Below, piece by piece: positions 12,358-23,200 of a stretch of 64,000 nucleotides of DNA (positions are counted from its first letter, which is position 1; the number at the start of each line of letters is the position of its first letter). Source of the DNA: Otatea glauca (lineage: Eukaryota > Streptophyta > Magnoliopsida > Poales > Poaceae); assembly GCA_036346275.1 (NCBI GenBank), contig CM070713.1:72222382-72286381 (forward strand). The letters are read 5' to 3'. Below the pieces are notes generated by a model that was given only the letters and a program-made list of their open reading frames with translations, searched no databases and was not told the DNA's origin. The position numbers were made by a program, and so were the translations under genes.

Positions 12358-15300
12358 TCATGTGGGAGTATGTGAAATATCTCCCCCTGAAATCTGCACT
12401 TCTTTAAGTCTCATCATCCCAATTCCTTTTACGCACCTTTCAAAGGTAGATGCTGGGAGTGATTTAGTGAACAAATCTGCAAGATTTTCACATGACTTAG
12501 TATGCAATATCTTGATCTCGTTCATCTTATGCAATTCGTGAGCATAGAAGAACTTGGGGTTGATATGCTTCGTGAGATTGCTCTTCACATAACCCATCTG
12601 TGCTTGGGCAACACAAGCTGCATTATCTTCATAAATTATCGTGGGAGTTTGCTTAATGTTCAAGCCACATGACTTCGGATGTGGTGAACCATTCTTCCGA
12701 GCCATGCACATTCACGAGATGCTTCATACAAAGCAATGATTTCGAGTGATTTGTCGACGCCGAGACAAGAGTCATTTAGACGACTTCCAAGAAATTGATG
12801 TTCCTCCACATAGAAAAACATAGCCGCTTTGGGACTTACCAAGATATGGTCCGATAAATACCAAAGATCGGCATAGCCAACCAAATTCAATTCATTGTTT
12901 CTTCTGAAAAACAGACCGAGGTCTTTGCTTCCTTGGAGGTAACGGAAGATGTCCTTGAACCCTTTCCAATGCCTTTTGGTGGGTTTTGCACTGTACCGAG
13001 CTAGCAAATTCACGGCGAACGCAATATCCGGCCTGGTGCTATTCGCAAGGTACATGAGCGCTCCAACTGCACTCAGATATGGGAATTCTGCTCCCAGGAC
13101 TTCCTCCCCCTCTTCTTTAGGTCTGTATGGGTCTAGGTCTGCTTGGAGTGACCTTCCGACCATTGGAGTCTTCGCAGGATATGCTTTTTCAAATCCAAAC
13201 ATTTCCAACACTTTCTGTGTGTAGGTTGATTGATGTACCAAGATTCCTCCTTGGACATGTTCAAGCTGCAAGCCTAAACAAAACTTGGTTTTACCCAAAT
13301 CCTTCATTTCAAACTCAGACTTCAAGTATGAGCATGCCTCTTCAATTTCTTCATCCTTTCCAATGATGTTCAAGTCATCTACATAGACGGAGATTATCTG
13401 TAATCCATTCGGGATCATCAGATAAACACACATGGACAATCTTATTTGCTTGTGTAGCCTTTCTTGCAGAGAAAATCACTCAAGCGATTGTACCACATTC
13501 TTCCCGATCGCTTCAAACCATACATACGTTGATTTCTCCAACTTCACACTGCATGTGTTTCTATTTGCTCTGTCTTGGTTGGGATAGGAATTCCTTCCGT
13601 ACTTTCATGTATATCTCCGAATCCAAGTTTCCATACAAATATCTTGTGACAACATCCATTAGCTTCATTCTCAACTTCAAGTTGATCGCCATTGAGATCA
13701 AATATCTAAAGGTAATTCCTCCCATGACCGGAGAATAGGTTTCTTCATAATCAACTCCGGACGTTGAGTGAAACCTTGAGCTACAAGCCTTGTTTTGTAC
13801 CTTACAACTTTGTTGTTTTCATTTCTCTTAGAACAAAGACCCATTTGTGACCTACGGGTTTATATGGGGAGGTGTGCGGCATACTGGCCCAAACACCTCT
13901 CTCTTGTTCAGAGAGACTAACTCGCAGATGATTGCCTTTTTCCATTCTTCCCAATCTAGCCTTTTCTTGCACTCTGCGAGAGATGCAGGCTCGGGATCAT
14001 GATCAATGATCGAGGCAATCTTCTTTGCAAAGTATGCATCAATGTTGGCTGTTGCTCTATTCAGGGATTCTCCTGTTATTACAAAATTTATGACCATTTC
14101 TTCATGGGGTGCTTCATGCACTTCTACTTGCTCTTCGCTGCTACTCCCTATCGCAGGAGCAAGTTCCTTTAGCTTTTCATCGCCTATGTGTGCGCACACA
14201 TTATTTCTGGTGGCTTCCTTCAGTGGAAGATTCAAGTCTGGAATTGCCTTTCCTGTTGGCTTCTTTCTAGTGCCAGGTCTCAATTGGCTCCCCTTCTTTT
14301 CTTGGGGCATTTTCGTGATTGGTTGTGGTAAGTCCTCTCGCCCAGTTTTCTCCAGACGTCTCCGGGTACTTTGGGTTTGAGGAGCCAGATTTCATGCTCT
14401 TTTCTTTGAGGCCTCGAGCAGGTTGAGGATACCTTCTATTTTATTTGGTATTTCCACCCTCTCGGTGCATTCCTTGCGTGTACATGCGACTTAATCACGC
14501 CCTTCGATCACAAAATGATCAGCAGTTCATTTGCTAAATTCGCAAATCAATTATCTTCGGACTTCTTGGTTTGCTTCATTAGTGCGGGGTCATGTGCGGG
14601 ATCGGTGGAATGCCATATGATTTCCGGCATTTTTCATCCAAAGGTTGATTTCTCCCTAATGACGGAACGATCCTCGTCAAAGATGCAATCGTGAATCGGT
14701 CAGATGCAAGTCTCCATCATGGGTTCCAAATACCGATTATGGATGCACTCTCATAACCAACGATATCCCGGACTTACGGAGAGGGCCCATTGTTGTTCAT
14801 TGAGGGTGGTATAGGTACATATACCATACACCCAAATTTTCTAAGATGGGAGATCTTGGGATGATCCGTGCACAAGCCGCATAGGAGAGTGGATGTTGTA
14901 GGCCGACGGTGCGAAATTGATAAGAGCTGCTGCGTGTAGGATCGCGTGTCCCCAACGGTGTTGGGCAAGTTACAACTCGCAAAGCGGTCGGCAATGAACT
15001 TAATCCTCTTTATTAGTGCTTCGCTAGTCCATTATGCGTATGGACGTGCGGATGAGTGCTCAATCGCTATCCCCTGTTGCTGCAATAATCATCAAATACC
15101 TTTGAAGTAAATTCTCGGCATTGTCCATTCTAATGGACTTCACGCGATGATCGTGGAAAGCATTCTTAATTCTTATGATCTGCGAGATCGACTTTGCAAA
15201 AGCATGGTTTCTTGTTGACAACAAGCATACATGCGACCATTTCGAGGAAGCATCGATGAGCACCATAAAGTATCGAAACGGCCCTCGACAGTGGGTGAAT

Positions 15301-15960
15301 CGGACCGCAAATATCCCCCTGGATGCGTTCCAGGAATGCAGGGATTTCACTTTGCACTTTCATAACAGAGGGTCTAGTTATTAATTTCCCAGTGGCACAT
15401 GCGGGGCACACAAAATCTTCATGATTCGAGAAATTTTTAACATTAATGCCATGACCTTGTGAGTTGTTCACTATATTTCTCATCATTCTAAGATCAGGAT
15501 GGCCTAATCTACCATGCCATAAATAAAATAACTCAGAGCTTCTAAAAACAGTCTTCAAGGAAGTATACACTTCGGGTGCATGAATATTCGTGTAGTACAA
15601 CCCAGATTCATATGAGGGATATTTTTCTAATACCGTTTTTCCACATACCGCGTGCTTCACAATGCACAAGCATTCTTTGCCATTTTCTTCATTGGTTTCT
15701 ACGTGAAAACCATTTGCGCGGATGTCTTTAAAGCTTAAGAGAGCGCGTTGATTCGTGGTACAAAAGGGCTTCTTCAATTATCGAGTTGTACCCATAGGCA
15801 ATATAATAGTGGCTCTTCCTGAGCCGATTACATATGAGTCGCTTCCTGCGATCGTAGTAATCTTTCCAGCGTTCTTCGTGATCGACTGGAAATACTTAGA
15901 CTCTCTTAAGATGGTATTTGTTGCGCCACTATCAACAATGCATATCTCTTCTATTTGGGC
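12358..15960 (-). pseudogene. decayed copia pol: protease, integrase, reverse transcriptase, RNase H
   Basis: Read on the minus strand, the order is as follows. An aspartic protease motif DSGATNTIL lies near 15925. The GAG-pre-integrase and integrase core lie at about 15777-15060 (LWHGRLGHPD, a CPAC zinc-knuckle part, GDICGPI). A later integrase segment is near 14990-14770. The start of reverse transcriptase is near 13850-14000. The RT C-half at 13439-12660 keeps the YVDD box (SVYVDDLNIIG). RNase H is at 12711-12358. The order protease-integrase-RT-RNase H defines Ty1/copia. Frames break repeatedly and the RT N-half is poorly preserved, so no functional polyprotein is encoded. Confidence 0.88.
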
Positions 15961-16024
15961 GCTACACGATTTCTCTTCTCACCTTCTCAAAACTGATCTC
16001 CGATAGAGCTTCATGCTGATAACG

Positions 16025-16248
16025 TGTTAAGGAACCTCGCTATCGAATAGTCTGGGGTTCCCGAACAGATCTGAATTGGAGAACAGAAAGAGAGAGACAC
16101 GTGTTTAAGGAGAGCAACAACGGAAATTCTTTATTGCTAATGATTGCTTGTACATTAGGGGGACTCCTCCTCCTTTTATAGCGCTCATCCAGAGTTTAGA
16201 CTAAGGGACCAGCATGAACCTTCAATAGGTCATCTGGGTTTCCCAACA
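16025..16248 (-). repeat. 5' LTR of the copia element
   Basis: 224 bp, paired with 11889-12113, and followed by the second copy of the CGAAC target duplication. The likely primer-binding site lies just inside, at about 16005-16024. Confidence 0.92.
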
Positions 16249-16253
16249 CGAAC

Positions 16254-17637
16254 CATATCCGCGGGATAACTCCTCACATGGCACACGGGTCCCCAGGAGC
16301 GGGGCAAAACCAGATGCCCCACCTGGCAGCCGGTCGCACGTTGTGATGGGCGGGGCTTGTGTAACGAACTGGGCGGGGCCATTGTGCTGTGATGATAAAT
16401 GCTCGCTGTCCACTACTACTACGACATGGCAAGTGGGCCGGCTAATATGCCAGATCAGCGTGTCAGTGGGAGCAGGATAAAGTTGCGAAAGCCTGGGCTC
16501 AATTGTGGTTTTACACATCTTTTATATTTTAGCTTCTATTTAAACGAACTAAATTATAAATATAGCTCTTTTTGTCTATAGAAACATGTTATATACCGTG
16601 ATCTCATTTTGTGTAGTATAGGACTGTGACAGATCATATGCTACAATAGGAGATTATTGATGCTTCCACGGTAAAAAAGAATAAATTTATAATTTCGTTG
16701 AGACAGACCTAAACTTCAAAAAAAATTATAACAAGGGGCTATAACCCTATACGTAGCGTGCAAGCATGGACGGGATCCACGCAACAGAATGGTGCTCGTC
16801 TCGTCCAACGTGTTCTACGAACGAAGGCCACCGCCACCACTTGACATGTGGCCAAGGCTCGCATGTCAGCTTGTTAGGCTTACGTGGGCCCCGCTGGTGG
16901 TGAGGAGGTGGTCACTGTGAGCCGCGTCCACGTTATCCTTTGCTTGTGTTCAACTAAGGGCATTCTCGTTGCATAATTTCTACAAGTTATATCTAAATGT
17001 ACCATATCATATAAAATGACTTTAGATACAGTCTTTTTAATACATAGTATCTGTAAATAGCATAATTAATTTCTTTATTCCTACCTCATCTCCTCTCTCC
17101 CCTTCCTACTAATCCCTACGACTAACTTGTTGTTTTTCTCAATTAGATTGCATCTTATATGAGAAACAACTGTATTATCTCTCATTCTTGACTCACATCT
17201 CACATCAAATTTTATCCTACCTAACATTTAATAGAAACTGTTTACAATCATTCCACTGGGAGTGTCCATACGAAAGTGCTTTTCTTTTTCCCTCCGGTAA
17301 TCACTTTCTCTTCGGCGGAGCAAAAGTGGCCGCATTACAATTTTGATGCAGAATGATATCGATGACATGGGGCCCAGTGAATCAAGTGCCCCACATGTCA
17401 TTGTCGCAAACTTGCGTGCCTAAATATCCGCGAGCAAACGAAACTCCTTGCCTATCCCGTGATCCACGAGACAAGCGCACGCACCCTTTCTGTATTAATT
17501 ACACGCACTGTAATACGACACAATTAAAGTTAACCAAACCCGGACGAATGGGGTAACTAACCCCAAACCCAGGACTCTTTCTGTTATTGGTAGAAGCCCC
17601 CAGTTCTCCCTGGTCTTTTTCCTGGCCTAGTAATCAC
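16254..17637. other. gene-free stretch with one possible MITE
   Basis: No coding exon is supported. About 16961-17266 may be a MITE: it opens GGGCATTCTCGTTGCAT and closes CCACTGGGAGTGTCC, an imperfect inverted pair, with an AT-rich interior. No clear target duplication was read, so that call is weak. Confidence 0.4.
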
Positions 17638-18232
17638 TGAGGGTGAAAACGGGTCGGATACAGGTGGATATTGCTCTTCCGTATTCTAACCCATATTTTT
17701 TCCGGATTTGGAACCGGATTTGGAACCGGATACGAATACGGATTCGGGTTATTCGGGATACGGATACGAGACGGATATGTGACGGATTCGGATCGAAACG
17801 GATAATGCACGCATATATAGAGTAATATATATTGAATTAAAACCATACGAGTACATGACTATAATAACAAATTATATATCAATTAAATTCAACAAACATC
17901 ATAGAAAGAATATGCTATTTGAGGATCAATAGAACCAACTAATTGTTAATATAAATGGGCTGATATGGGAAAAAAATGATGAAAATGGGCTGGTCCTTGC
18001 TGATATCCGAATAGGAAAATCCAATATCCGAATAGAAAAATTCGGATATCCGAATAGAAAAAAATCTGAATATCCGGATCCCGTCCCGTATTTACCGGAT
18101 ATTAGATGCTCCGGATCCGATCCCGAATCCGGATTCAAGTATCCGGATCCGACCGGATAGTAAAATCCGGTCCCGGATCCGATCCCGAATCGGACGGGAG
18201 ATATCCGACCCGTTTTCATCCCTAATAATCAC
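17630..18232. mobile_element. second Ds-like hAT element
   Basis: The element is 17638-18224 (587 bp). It starts TGAGGGTGAAAACGG and ends CCGTTTTCATCCCTA. The flanking 8-mers are GTAATCAC and ATAATCAC (7 of 8). Its ends are dense in GGATACGGAT and ATCCGGATCC motifs. It has the same terminal architecture as the element at 2792 but a different subterminal motif, so it belongs to a separate subfamily. No transposase is present. Confidence 0.83.
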
Positions 18233-18349
18233 CGAGCCAGGCAGAGGCGAGGCGAGCAATTAGTAGCTAGCCATAACAACTCGCTTAAACTAATGCCGTT
18301 TTGCGGGAAACTTATCAATATCATTTCGTATGGGCGGGTATGCACTATT

Positions 18350-18620
18350 TTACCATCTAAATCGTTTGTAAGCTTATATTTTAAATCATCTTATCTATAA
18401 ATATAATGCGTATCTCATATTTTAATACAAAATTATTGTGATATTCTCTCTATATCCTTAATAAATATCTATCTTTACTTCATATTCTCTATATGTATAT
18501 ACTGAATGCCTGAATATAGTGCTTAGTAATAATAATTATAGGTAATTTATTCATTTACAATATCTTCTTGATCTATGTACTAAAAAGAAAAGTGACTTAT
18601 AAATTTGAACGGATAGAGTA
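18350..18620. mobile_element. degraded Stowaway-type MITE
   Basis: The segment is the reverse complement of the same family as 36346-36606. It shares AATACAAAATTA, ATAAATATCTATCTTTAC and TATAGTGCTTAGTAATAATAATTA. It ends with ACGGATAGAG before TA, an eroded form of the usual terminus. Confidence 0.6.
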
Positions 18621-18624
18621 TAAA

Positions 18625-19710
18625 GTAACCTATTTACCATATCAGTTACTGCCGACCGTATCGGCTTCCATACGAAACAATACCATGGAACTGATAATAC
18701 TTCTATTAAACTATATGTTATATTTAATAATATTGCAATGTATTTAAAATAATATTATAAGTGAATCTTGACTATATATATACTTATTGTTTTATGTATA
18801 AGTAAATTTGTAAGTCTAGGGTCGCGTTCCACTTCTGAATGGTTAGACTCGTGAGTCCAAGATGTATCTTGGTTTGAAAGTCCCTACTCCACTCAGATGG
18901 CCGTATTGTATTGCTTTTTGCACTATGTTTTTGCACGAGGCCCCTAAATGACTTAGTCTCCTCGTGTTCTTATGTCTCCTCCTTTTGAATCGCTTAGTCC
19001 CGCCTCCTTTTATCTGAAGGAAGGGAGTTACATCGAGAGTTGGGAGGAAGAGCGAGTGACCTATGTTAGAAGCTCGGTCCTTCGTCCCTGTGGATCGTCG
19101 CCCACCGCCTTGCCCATCGGGTTGGTAGCCTTGGTGGTCGGGAGGTTAGGTATTCCCGAAATAGCGTGCTTCTCGTGACTTTGCGAATCGCCGACGCGGT
19201 CGCGTGGCGTTAGTCTTTGCCTCGGGAGGAGCGTGCGCCAGATCTTGACGCGGATCGTTGATGAAATGAAGCTTTGTCTTCGCATCACCGATCTTCTTGG
19301 GAAGGAGCCACCGCCTTGTATAGTCACTCGATTGACCTCATTCGAAGTGCGTGGCGAGGCCGACGAGGACGACACGCGCCCTCGGCGTCCGCCACCTTGG
19401 TTCGGTTGGAGTCGGGGATCCCGCCCGCCAAGAGGGTCGGAGCGCTGTCCGGTCGAGTCGGAGATCCCGCCCGCCAAGAGGGCCTGAGGCTGTCTGCTCG
19501 GATTCGCTTCCTGGCGATCGGGGCGGATGTCTGTGTCTCGCAGCGATGATGGCGGTGGCGCGCTGTTAATGAGATATGCTTGAGGCCGCTTGCTGCGTCG
19601 GTCATTGGGGTATCCCTTTTATTAGTATTCGTTACTTATAAATATATTATTATACCAAATCTAAAACAGTAAAATACAAATAGAGTCAAAACGTACAGGC
19701 TCCACATATA
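18625..19710. other. gene-free stretch with a GC-rich block
   Basis: About 18960-19600 is GC-rich and open in several frames on both strands, which is expected from its composition. A GATCCCGCCCGCCAAGAGGG string occurs twice (near 19420 and 19465), a short direct repeat. No protein family was recognised in any frame. Confidence 0.4.
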
Positions 19711-20120
19711 CTAGAGAGATTTTTTAAAAAACAATAATATGTCTTTTAAATAATTTTATAAAAATAATTTGTTGATTTATTTTACAAAATAGACTTTATT
19801 ATCATTTCAATTGACGACAAAAGCTCGCCATTTCAAATGGCGACATAGCTTCTCTCCCCAATTGAAATGGCAACAGAAGATCTGTTGCCAATTCATTTAA
19901 CGATATAAACGTTTCTATCGCTAATTGAAATGATAATAGAGTTTTGTTTCACCGTGGATTTAATTGGCTGACAGATTATTTTGTTGTAGATTCATTTAGT
20001 CGACAAGACGACTGACCTTTCATTTGGTGATAGATCCTCTGGTAATCTATTTTTATTTTTTCTTATATTATTTTTATAAAATTATTTAAGAAATATATTA
20101 TTTAAAAAAAAATTCTCCTC
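19711..20120. mobile_element. fold-back/MITE-like element next to the kinase gene
   Basis: The two ends are imperfect inverted repeats of about 80-100 bp. The left side reads AGAGATTTTTTAAAAAAC then AAATAATTTTATAAAAATAA; the right side carries the complement (TTATTTTTATAAAATTATTT, then a poly-A tract and TTCTCCTC). The interior has several inverted copies of a CAATTGAAATGGCAACA-like motif. Its right end lies about 140 bp before the kinase start codon, so it probably sits in the proximal promoter or abuts the 5' UTR. Confidence 0.6.
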
Positions 20121-20174
20121 AGAGACGAGTCAATACCTGACTGAAGTTACCCCTCCGCCTCAGCGTCAGTGGCC

Positions 20175-20216
20175 ATGTCGGATCCACCCACCACCACCAA
20201 CACCAGTAGGCAATAG
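20175..20216 (+). promoter_or_regulatory. upstream ORF in the kinase leader
   Basis: A 13-codon frame (MSDPPTTTNTSRQ, stop TAG) lies 40 bp before the kinase ATG. If the transcript starts upstream of it, as the GC-rich leader suggests, it could lower translation of the main frame. No conservation data are available here. Confidence 0.4.
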
Positions 20217-20256
20217 CTGCTGCTGCGACGGCGACCTTGGCTTCGGCGGCGGCGGC

Positions 20257-23200
20257 ATGAAGAACTTCTTCAGGAAGCTACACATCGGCGAGGGGTCCGG
20301 GGACGGCGCCTCCTCGCTGCCCCCTCCGCCCTCCCGCAAGGGCGGCGGAAGTGGAGTCGCGGTTCATCATCCACACCCCGAGCAGAGGCAGCCCTCGGCG
20401 GTGTCGAGCTTGTTGGACTCCGTCCCCAGCCGATCTCAGCCCACTACGCCCCCGATATCCCAGGAGACCGAGGGGTCGACGTCCGCGTCGTCGTCGGTAG
20501 GGGTGGGGGCGGATGAGAGGAAGCAATCCGTGGCAGGAGAGAGGAGGCGATCGCAGGAGGAGGCGATGGAGAGGGAGCGGAGGCGGTCGCAGGAGGAGGC
20601 CGAGGTGGAGGAGAGGGTGATAAGGGAGTCGTCAGAGTCGGAGGAGAGGAAGCGGGAGAGGGAGAAGGAGGAGGACGAGCTGGAGGAGTTCCAGCTGCAG
20701 CTCGTGCTGGAGATGTGCGCGCAGGACAATCCCGAGGAGATGGAGATTGAGGTCGCCAAGCAAATCAGTCTGGGTTTCTGCCCGCCTCAGAGCTCCCCTG
20801 CAGATGTCCTCGCGGTCCGATACTGGGTCAGTGCAGCCAATTTAGCCCTTTCTTCTTCCATTTCATCGTTCGCCAGATGTTTTCATATTGCAATTGTGAT
20901 TGTGGAGTAAATTGCATGGTGTGCAGCTGCTTGACATTACATTTTTTATGATGGCACTGGTTCAGCTGTAATGATGGCTGGGCAGCGTAACCGTGCTCTA
21001 GTGCATAGTTAGTGTGATTGTGTGAATCGGATGCGTTTGCATTGGTAGCACAAGCTTAGGTGAAATTTCTGTGGTATGAATATGATTACGTATCATGTTC
21101 TTCAGTCTGACTGCATAATCACTTGAAGTAGTGTACATCTGATATGCTAAACATTTGGTTTTATCTTATGACTAAACACCACAGGCTAATTCTCATTGCT
21201 TATGTGGGTTGTAGAGTGTGATGCCGGTATACCCTTTATTAGATTGCTAACAGCAGGAGCTCGCTCTTTCAAGTAAAATAGTTATTCTATGAGTAAGTGC
21301 ACGTTTCAGTTAAGTGCCAGTTGTTGTTCAAATGCACAAATATTGTGTCTACGTTTTAAAAGGAACCATACATTGACATTGAGTTGCCTCTTTGATAATG
21401 TTTTACAATAGAATAGGCCCCTGGTTTTTCTATAAACTCAAATGTCCCCTACTTATTTGTTGACTTTCACCATTTTCTGACATGTCTCATATGATAGCTT
21501 TGTTCATGCTTCACAGAGTTTCAACGCCCTTGGGTACGATGACAAAATATCGGATGGCTTTTATGATCTCTATGTCATCGGGAACGGGCCGGCATCGGTT
21601 ACCATGCCCTCTCTTATTGATCTGCGAGCGCTGCCACTTTCACATAGTGTCAACTGGGAAGCTGTATTGGTCCACAGAGGTGAAGATCCCAAGCTTATGA
21701 AACTTGAGCAGAAGGCCGTAATCATGGCTCTTGAGCTTCGATCAAGGACTTCAGAATTTGTTGGCAATGCTTTGGTTCAAAAACTTGCTAGTATAGTTGA
21801 TAACCACATGGGTGGACAAGCTTTTGATCCTGAGAGCATGCTGGTGAAATACCAGAGTATGATCAGATCCCTGAGAATTAGTATTGGAAGTGTAGTTGTG
21901 CCTCTTGGACAATTAAAAATTGGTCTAGCTCGTCATCGTGCGCTGCTATTTAAGGTCAGTCACAACAAAAGATATTTAAGTATTTAAGATGACATAGGCA
22001 ATCTCTGACCTGTCTTTCTTGCTCCAATTCTACACTTTATTTACAAACAGCATTTCTAAACATGAACAGTGGAGACCATCTGCTATAATGTTTTCTATTT
22101 TTTTTCTCAACTTGAAATTCAATGCATAACTCTATATCAACATTGTTGTTCTTATTGTTCTAATATCAAAATGGACGGCTCCATTTTTTCTGTTCTATAA
22201 ATAATCTGAACATATGATGTGGCAAACCACTGTGTGAAACATTTGTTCAATAGATGATCCATTAGTATGCTAACAATTACTTCTCTTCATACTTGCATGT
22301 AGGTTTTGGCTGATAGCCTTGATGTCCCTTGTCGACTCCTGAAAGGAAGGCAGTACACTGGATCGGATGATGGAGCTTTGAACATTGTGAAATTTGATGA
22401 TGGAAGGTATTACACCCTTTACATAGTCAGCATAAATTGGATTTTGTAGGACAAATAAGCATGAGATATCACAACTGCTAGATATTAGACTTCTTGGTTC
22501 AGATATGCATCTCACTTTATAACCATCTATACCATGTTGCATTTTGCAGGGAGTTCATTGTTGATCTCATGGCAGATCCTGGCACACTTTTTCCTTCAGA
22601 TGGTGCTGTTTTATCTGCAGAATTAGAAGAAAGTTCCTTATCAGATAATCATCATTTTAACAAAGATGACCCTACCAATCAGTTGGGATCTTCTCTAAGT
22701 GGAGTATCAAATTCTGCATGTGGTTCTTTTGAGTACGAGTTACTTGACAGAAGATCAACATCAAGCAACCTTGGCCCTTCCGATACCGATGGAGCTACAA
22801 CTAGTCAGACAAGCAATCAACAAAATACACTATTAAGTTCATTCGAGAAATTATCGATTAGCACAAGCACTAGTGATGATAGACCTATTATTAGTGAATC
22901 TAGAAATGCACATGGCATTTTGGTTGCAAAGAACAAAGAAAAATCAATCACAACAAATAATTCTTCATCAACTTCACCTTCTTCCTCAGAAGTGGGCAGT
23001 GCTCCAGGTGTCCGGAGGATGAAAGTGAAGGATATTTCAGAGTACATGATTAATGCTGCCAAAGAAAACCCACAATTAGCTCAGAAGATCCATGAGGTTT
23101 TACTTGAAAATGGAGTTGTGGCACCACCTGACTTGTTTTCAGAAGATTCAATGGAAGAGCCAAAGGACCTCATCGTGTGTGACACCACCCTGTTTCAAAG

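Larger units (their letters stand above)
11884..16253 (-). mobile_element. copia retrotransposon lacking gag, with paired LTRs and 5-bp target duplication
   Basis: The element is 11889-16248 (4,360 bp) and is read on the minus strand. Its LTRs are 16025-16248 (5') and 11889-12113 (3'), about 225 bp each. They are near identical, starting TGTTAAGG and ending CCCAACA on the plus strand. CGAAC flanks both ends (11884-11888, 16249-16253). A purine tract read as AAGGGGGAG on the minus strand abuts the 3' LTR. The sequence next to the 5' LTR (GTTATCAGCATGAAGC) is a plausible primer site. The coding order begins at the protease, so gag is missing. High LTR identity points to recent insertion of an already defective element. 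Confidence 0.93.

Noticed and set aside
19061..19605. Overlapping 138-, 93- and 91-codon frames on both strands
   Set aside because: GC-rich block with a short direct repeat; no family match in any frame.
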